A DNA stretch of 62,735 nt from the NCBI GenBank assembly GCA_034436015.1, contig DAOTWG010000024.1, positions 1 through 62,735 on the forward strand. The letters are read 5' to 3'. This DNA is from DAOTVX01 sp034436015. Lineage in GTDB: Bacteria; Chloroflexota; Anaerolineae; Anaerolineales; Villigracilaceae. The notes beneath the pieces are model-generated. The model was not told the origin of the DNA. It did no database searches and was given only the letters and a program-made list of their open reading frames with translations. Every line of letters starts with the position of its first letter. Within the stretch, counting starts at the first letter, position 1. The translations under genes were made by a program, and so were the position numbers. This document shows positions 58,744 to 62,735 of this stretch, in pieces.

Positions 58744-59988
58744 ATGCCCGTTCTAACTTGGCCCGCCAAGTCGTTGACCGAACCTCCAACGACTGAACTG
58801 CATTTGGAAGCCGTTCTCTATCCTCAAGGAGCCGGTTATCCCACCCTTTCGCCGGAACACCACCTCTTTCTGGGTGACAACCTGTCCGTCATGTCGGCGT
58901 TGCTGGGACGTTACGAAGGGCAGATTGACCTGATTTACGCCGATCCCCCTTTCTTCACCAACCGGCATTATCCGGTGCGCATCGGACGCGGCGAGGATTC
59001 GCGTCAACCTCACACCTGGCAGCTGGCGCCAGGCTACGTGGATCGCTGGGACACGTTGGACGCCTATCTCGACTTCCTGTATCCCCGTCTGGCGCTGATG
59101 CGCCGCCTGCTGTCGCCACGCGGGACTCTGTACGTACATCTCGACTGGCATGCCAGCGCCTGTGTCCGCCTCCTATTGGACGAACTCTTTGGCGCAGAGC
59201 GGTTTCTGAACGAAATCGTCTGGCTCTACCATGGTCCATCGCCGATTCGGCGTGCCTTCAACCGCAAACACGATACCATCCTGGTCTATACCAAAAGCAA
59301 ACAGTACATTTTCAATGCAGACGCAGTCCGTGTTCCCTACAATCAAGTTACTGTGCAGACCTTTGAATCCTCGCCAAGGGCCGGCTTTGGCAAAGTTCCC
59401 AACCTCAAGCGCGGGAAAGTGCCGGAAGATTGGTGGTACTTTCCGGTCGTCGCCCGCCTGCACCGTGAGCGAACAGGGTACCCAACACAGAAACCAGAAG
59501 CCTTGCTCGAGCGCATCATCCTGGCATCATCGGAGCCCAATAGTCTGGTAGCTGACTTCTTTTGCGGTAGCGGCACCTTCCCGTTGGTCGCCGCGCGATT
59601 AGGAAGGCGCACGCTGGCTTGCGATTCCGCCTGGCGCGCGGTTCATGTCACACGCGTGCGGCTAGTGGAAGGTCTGCGCCAGCCTTTTGCCTTCTGGCGC
59701 GAGGCAAGATATTCCATTCCTGCCAGTCTAGCCACCCTCTCCTTCACGTTGACGGAGGCTCCCTCGCTTTCCCTGCATGCGGCATCTCCGGCGCTGGATT
59801 ATTGGGAAGTAGACCCCGCCTGGGACGGCAAGACGTTCCGCAGCGCCGCGCAAGCCTGGCGCCCTCCACGCCACACCACCCTGCCGCTCGAAATCCCCCT
59901 TCCATCTTATCCAACCAGGGTGCGCTTGCGAGCCATTACCGTAGACGGACAACAAATGGAGACAGGGACAACGGAAAGTTCGATATAA
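58744..59988 (+). CDS. Site-specific DNA methyltransferase (beta class, N6A or N4C)
   Basis: 414 residues. The catalytic motif DPPF is at residues 67-70 (LIYADPPFF) and precedes the SAM-binding motif FFCGSGTFPLVAARLGRR (about 265-282), the order of beta-class enzymes such as MboIIA or type III Mod. LYVHLDWHASACVRLLLDELFG and TQKPEALLERII also fit. About 95 C-terminal residues show no known domain. No restriction endonuclease gene is adjacent, so it is an orphan methyltransferase here. Base specificity cannot be told from sequence. Confidence 0.9.
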   Translation: MPVLTWPAKSLTEPPTTELHLEAVLYPQGAGYPTLSPEHHLFLGDNLSVMSALLGRYEGQIDLIYADPPFFTNRHYPVRIGRGEDSRQPHTWQLAPGYVDRWDTLDAYLDFLYPRLALMRRLLSPRGTLYVHLDWHASACVRLLLDELFGAERFLNEIVWLYHGPSPIRRAFNRKHDTILVYTKSKQYIFNADAVRVPYNQVTVQTFESSPRAGFGKVPNLKRGKVPEDWWYFPVVARLHRERTGYPTQKPEALLERIILASSEPNSLVADFFCGSGTFPLVAARLGRRTLACDSAWRAVHVTRVRLVEGLRQPFAFWREARYSIPASLATLSFTLTEAPSLSLHAASPALDYWEVDPAWDGKTFRSAAQAWRPPRHTTLPLEIPLPSYPTRVRLRAITVDGQQMETGTTESSI

Positions 59989-59989
59989 T
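59984..59989 (+). promoter_or_regulatory. Possible -10 box before the zinc-ribbon gene
   Basis: A TATAAT overlapping the stop codon of the methyltransferase gene, 34 nt before the next ATG. There is no clear -35 box. Confidence 0.4.
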
Positions 59990-60023
59990 TGATTAAACCC
60001 TTGTTTTCCTGCAAAGATGGTAT

Positions 60024-60725
60024 ATGAGTCAAACCCTCAACCTCTACCGCTTGCAACAAACGGACACCGCCATCGAGCGCATTCTGGCGCGGTTAGAGGA
60101 GATTGAAACCATCCTGGCCGACGATTCGGCGCTTCGCGCTGCCAAGGCACAAGCAGAGGAGTGCGAACAAGAACGTCAAAACGCCGAACGCCAGTTGCGC
60201 CAAGCAGAGCAGGCCGTAGAAGCGCAACGCGTTAAAATCGAACGGGTGGAAACCAGCCTATACGGTGGCGCAGTGCGCCATCCCAAGGAACTCCAGGATT
60301 TACAGAACGATCTGGCAGCGTTGCAACGTCGTTTGAGCGCGCTGGAGAACCAGCAGCTGGAAGCCATGATTGCGCTCGAAGCGGCAGAAAAGAGCAGCCA
60401 TGAAGCGCACCAAACCCTGCGAGTCACGCAAGCAGAGCGGGAGGCGTTACTGACCGCTATCAGGGAAGAGCAGGCTCGATCGCAAAAAGAACTGGAAAAA
60501 CATCGCGCGGAGAGGCAGGCAATTATCGTAAACCTTTCTGCGGAGAATCTGGAACTCTATCAGCAACTGCGACAAAGCCGGCGCGGCGTGGCGGTAGCGT
60601 CCATTGCGGAGAGCGCGTGCTCCGCTTGCGGCGCGGCCTTGCCACCCGCGATCCAACAGGCTGCCCGCTCCTCGGCCCAGATTACCCGTTGTCCCTCCTG
60701 TGGACGTATCCTCTGTGGGTACTAA
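60024..60725 (+). CDS. Coiled-coil zinc-ribbon protein (CT398/C4-type family)
   Basis: 233 residues. Residues of about 5-180 form a long antiparallel coiled coil rich in Glu, Gln, Ala and Arg, including the loop LYGGAVRHPKELQDLQNDL that marks this family. The C-terminus is a four-cysteine ribbon, ACSACGAALPP and RCPSCGRILCGY. Family members are thought to bind nucleic acid or act as adaptor proteins, and one from Chlamydia contacts a sigma factor and a secretion component. It ends 2 nt before the NACHT protein gene, so the two are probably co-transcribed. Confidence 0.9.
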   Translation: MSQTLNLYRLQQTDTAIERILARLEEIETILADDSALRAAKAQAEECEQERQNAERQLRQAEQAVEAQRVKIERVETSLYGGAVRHPKELQDLQNDLAALQRRLSALENQQLEAMIALEAAEKSSHEAHQTLRVTQAEREALLTAIREEQARSQKELEKHRAERQAIIVNLSAENLELYQQLRQSRRGVAVASIAESACSACGAALPPAIQQAARSSAQITRCPSCGRILCGY

Positions 60726-60727
60726 CC

Positions 60728-62735
60728 ATGTTTCCCCGTTTTCCCCGCTTACCCAACCTGGATAACTTCTCGTTCTGGCTTGGTTTTTTGGCAGCCTCGT
60801 TCTTCTGGTGGATTGTAGCCTCGCTGCGGCCTTTTTTCCGTCAGATGAGCGCCAACGCGCGCGCCAAACGCGAAGCCGCCCGCGAACGCAGCGCCGTCGG
60901 CGTGGAAGAGCACTACCGTCAGGTTGTGCTACGGCGCGCTCAGGCCATGCACCTGGCCTCCTCCCTCTTTTCCCTGGACGAAGTCGCGTTGCCGCCGTTG
61001 CTCCTGGCCCCGCCGCCACGTGTCGAACCCGGCGTCCTTCCCCCTCTGGAAGATATCGTCTCCTCCACCGTGCCCTACCTGCCAGCCTGGCCTGAACTGG
61101 CTTCCATATACAAAGCCCCTGTTCTCACACTAGCACAGGCGCTTTCGGGCAACTCTGATATTATCCTCGTCGGCCACAGTGGGAGCGGCAAGACCGTCGC
61201 GCTCGCCTATTTGGCCTCGCGACTCGTGCGCCGCGATCCGGAAGAGGGCCTGCCGGAGAACATCCTGCCATTCCTGGTTCATGTCGCCGATTTGGTACTG
61301 CCGCTGTCAAAAGAGGGCCACCCTCTCGAACCATTGATAGACTGCTTCTCGGAAGAAATGCCGCTGACGGATCGGGGACGCTTTCCACAATTCGTCCGCC
61401 AGGTCTTTACGGCCGGCCGCGCCCTGGTCCTCCTTGACGGCACAGACGAACTCACCCCCGATGGTCTCAAGCCGGTCGTCGAATTCATCCGTGCCCTCAA
61501 GCGCGCCTACCCTCGCACCCGCATGGTCACAACAGCCCTGCCAGAGTATCTGGATGGGCTGGTAACCCTCAACTTCATTCCCCTAACCCTGGCCACCTGG
61601 GACGCAGAGCGCAGGGCACAATTCTTACAGAAATGGGGGGATTTGTGGTCTCGCTATGTAGCCGTAGAGGCCTGGGCGCAAAACATCTCGCCGCCCGTAG
61701 ATCCGCTCTTACTTAACAACTGGTTGATGGCCGATACCATGCTTCTTACGCCGCTAGAACTGACTCTGAAGACCTGGGGCGCTTATGCCGGCGATATTCG
61801 TGGTCCCCTGCCCTTGGATGCCATCGAGACCCATCTGCGTCGTATGACGCCATCCGGCGCGCCGCGCGCGGCGCTCGAGATGCTCGCCCTGCAGACACAT
61901 CTGGTCGCCGAACCCATCTTTGAGCCACGCCAGGCGCGCGAGTGGGTTAAATCCTTCGAGCCGGCGGAAACAATAAACGAAGGCAACAAGATGATAGAGG
62001 CATCCGAAAGCGGCGCTGAAGCAACCGCATCGGAGGGCGAAGACGAAGAGAGCAAAGCGAAGCCAAAAAAACGGCCCAAGAAGGAGAAGAAGGGCAGCGC
62101 TGCCCCCGCGCCATCCCTCGGCTTGATTTCCAGGATGGCCGAGAGCGGCTTGTTAGTGCAACATCCGCAAAACCGTTTGCGCTTTGTCCACCCCGTCTTT
62201 GGCGGTTATCTGGCCGGCAAGGCTCTGGCAAACTATCCATCGGAGGCCTTGCTCAACCAACCGCCCTGGGCAGGGAAGATGCTAGCGCTGCAGTACCTGG
62301 CCGCCTTCGGCGACGTCACCCCCTTGGTAGGAAATCTACTGACCAAGGTGGATCGACCGCTAGCGCGCAACCTCCTGACGCCGGCGCGCTGGCTGCGTGA
62401 TGGGAATCGGCAATACCCCTGGCGCGGGCGCGTGATGGCAAAACTGGTCGAGTTAATGCAAGAGGAAGGACTGCCGCTCGGTCTGCGCGGCCAGGCGGTG
62501 GCATCCTTCGTGGTCAGCGCCGATTCGGGTGTGCCCGTTCTCTTCCGCCAAATGTTGCAGGGGCACTCCGCCGAATTGCTCCAACTGGCCGCGTTGGGAT
62601 GCGGAGCGGTAAGGGACACGAAGGCCATCAAAGATTTGAGCGGTCTTTTCTCGCACCCGAGTCTGAATGTGCGACGCGCCGCCGCACTGGCCTTGGCGGC
62701 CATCGGCGACACGCCAGCGCTGGAGGCGCTGGCCG
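60728..62735 (+). CDS. Membrane-anchored NACHT NTPase with HEAT-like C-terminus (partial, runs off window)
   Basis: The frame from the ATG at 60728 is open for 669 codons to the window edge. Residues of about 15-35 (FWLGFLAASFFWWIVASL) are a membrane helix followed by a basic stretch. The NACHT NTPase has Walker A GHSGSGKT (149-156) and Walker B LVLLDGTDEL (233-242; the D-G-x-D-E form of NACHT). A segment GLLV and LRFVHPVFGGYLAG, with an intervening charged Lys/Glu stretch (about 415-457), resembles the domain after NACHT modules. Ala/Leu-rich helical repeats (VRRAAALALAAIGD) at the end look like HEAT repeats. STAND NTPases of this type sense ligands, some of them in anti-phage defence. The ligand and effector are unknown. 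Confidence 0.85.
   Translation, partial: MFPRFPRLPNLDNFSFWLGFLAASFFWWIVASLRPFFRQMSANARAKREAARERSAVGVEEHYRQVVLRRAQAMHLASSLFSLDEVALPPLLLAPPPRVEPGVLPPLEDIVSSTVPYLPAWPELASIYKAPVLTLAQALSGNSDIILVGHSGSGKTVALAYLASRLVRRDPEEGLPENILPFLVHVADLVLPLSKEGHPLEPLIDCFSEEMPLTDRGRFPQFVRQVFTAGRALVLLDGTDELTPDGLKPVVEFIRALKRAYPRTRMVTTALPEYLDGLVTLNFIPLTLATWDAERRAQFLQKWGDLWSRYVAVEAWAQNISPPVDPLLLNNWLMADTMLLTPLELTLKTWGAYAGDIRGPLPLDAIETHLRRMTPSGAPRAALEMLALQTHLVAEPIFEPRQAREWVKSFEPAETINEGNKMIEASESGAEATASEGEDEESKAKPKKRPKKEKKGSAAPAPSLGLISRMAESGLLVQHPQNRLRFVHPVFGGYLAGKALANYPSEALLNQPPWAGKMLALQYLAAFGDVTPLVGNLLTKVDRPLARNLLTPARWLRDGNRQYPWRGRVMAKLVELMQEEGLPLGLRGQAVASFVVSADSGVPVLFRQMLQGHSAELLQLAALGCGAVRDTKAIKDLSGLFSHPSLNVRRAAALALAAIGDTPALEALA

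Noticed and set aside
1..62735. CRISPR arrays, tRNA and rRNA genes, intact insertion sequences
   Set aside because: No regularly spaced repeats, no tRNA-like T-loop sequences in a cloverleaf context, no rRNA core sequences and no transposase motifs were found on reading both strands.

Overview
The window looks like a chromosomal segment of a GC-rich member of the Chloroflexota, most likely class Anaerolineae. This is an inference from gene content: many lipoproteins and membrane-anchored proteins with long Thr/Pro linkers, a Tad-type secretion ATPase locus with two tandem TadA genes and no outer-membrane secretin, DUF3090 and DUF503 genes, a split NAD synthetase, and PilZ and hybrid-kinase proteins of the Anaerolineae style. 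No rRNA, tRNA, CRISPR array, intact insertion sequence or phage gene was recognised.

Layout. 1-1.5 kb: two secreted proteins that share an uncharacterised two-cysteine domain. 1.6-7.9 kb: uvrC coupled to a single-domain response regulator and a 42-residue membrane protein; purA; an L-threonine-dehydrogenase-like SDR; a lipoprotein. 7.9-11.2 kb (minus): a two-component module whose kinase gene is split by a one-base frameshift. 11.3-14.5 kb: a sugar ABC importer (binding protein, hairpin, two permeases) without an ATPase. 14.6-22 kb: a Tad/Flp-type locus (cpaB, cpaE/tadZ with a receiver domain, tadA1, tadA2, tadB, tadC). 22-28.7 kb: housekeeping genes (comF, hpf, folE, folB, DUF3090, rnz, cysH, folC, DUF503). 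28.7-30.5 kb (minus): pstA and pstB without pstS or pstC. 30.6-47 kb: a large exopolysaccharide/glycan cluster with glycosyltransferases, a sulfotransferase, a WecA-like initiating transferase, Wzz-like and Wzy-like proteins, a methyltransferase, an aminopeptidase-like protein and a formyltransferase. Its middle part (about 37-41 kb) is visibly more AT-rich than its flanks. 47-54 kb: dnaK, an M50 protease, a second solute-binding protein, an RNase H and an adenosine deaminase-like protein. 54-57 kb: two PilZ genes (one with an in-frame stop) and a glutamine-dependent NAD synthetase split into amidase and synthetase genes, with a decayed AbrB-PIN toxin-antitoxin remnant between them. 57-62.7 kb: a SWIM zinc-finger gene behind a promoter/terminator leader, an L,D-transpeptidase, an orphan DNA methyltransferase, a coiled-coil zinc-ribbon protein, and a membrane-anchored NACHT NTPase that runs off the window end.

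How the parts fit. The glycan cluster has lipid-linked initiation (WecA-like), chain extension (GT2 and GT4 enzymes), decoration (sulfation, formylation, possibly methylation) and polymerisation/length control, but no flippase is visible. The folate genes folE, folB and folC lie close together on both strands around rnz and cysH. Three genes carry isolated disrupting changes: a one-base insertion in the hybrid kinase, a one-base insertion in a GtrB-like glycosyltransferase, and a TAA in a PilZ gene. They may be real decay or assembly errors, and raw reads would decide.

Several genes (cysH, the NAD-synthetase amidase, the L,D-transpeptidase) have a -10 box 6-8 nt before the start codon, which points to leaderless transcripts. 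The two most interesting uncharacterised items are the membrane NACHT/HEAT-like protein at the right edge and the short promoter-to-terminator leader at 57.2-57.3 kb.
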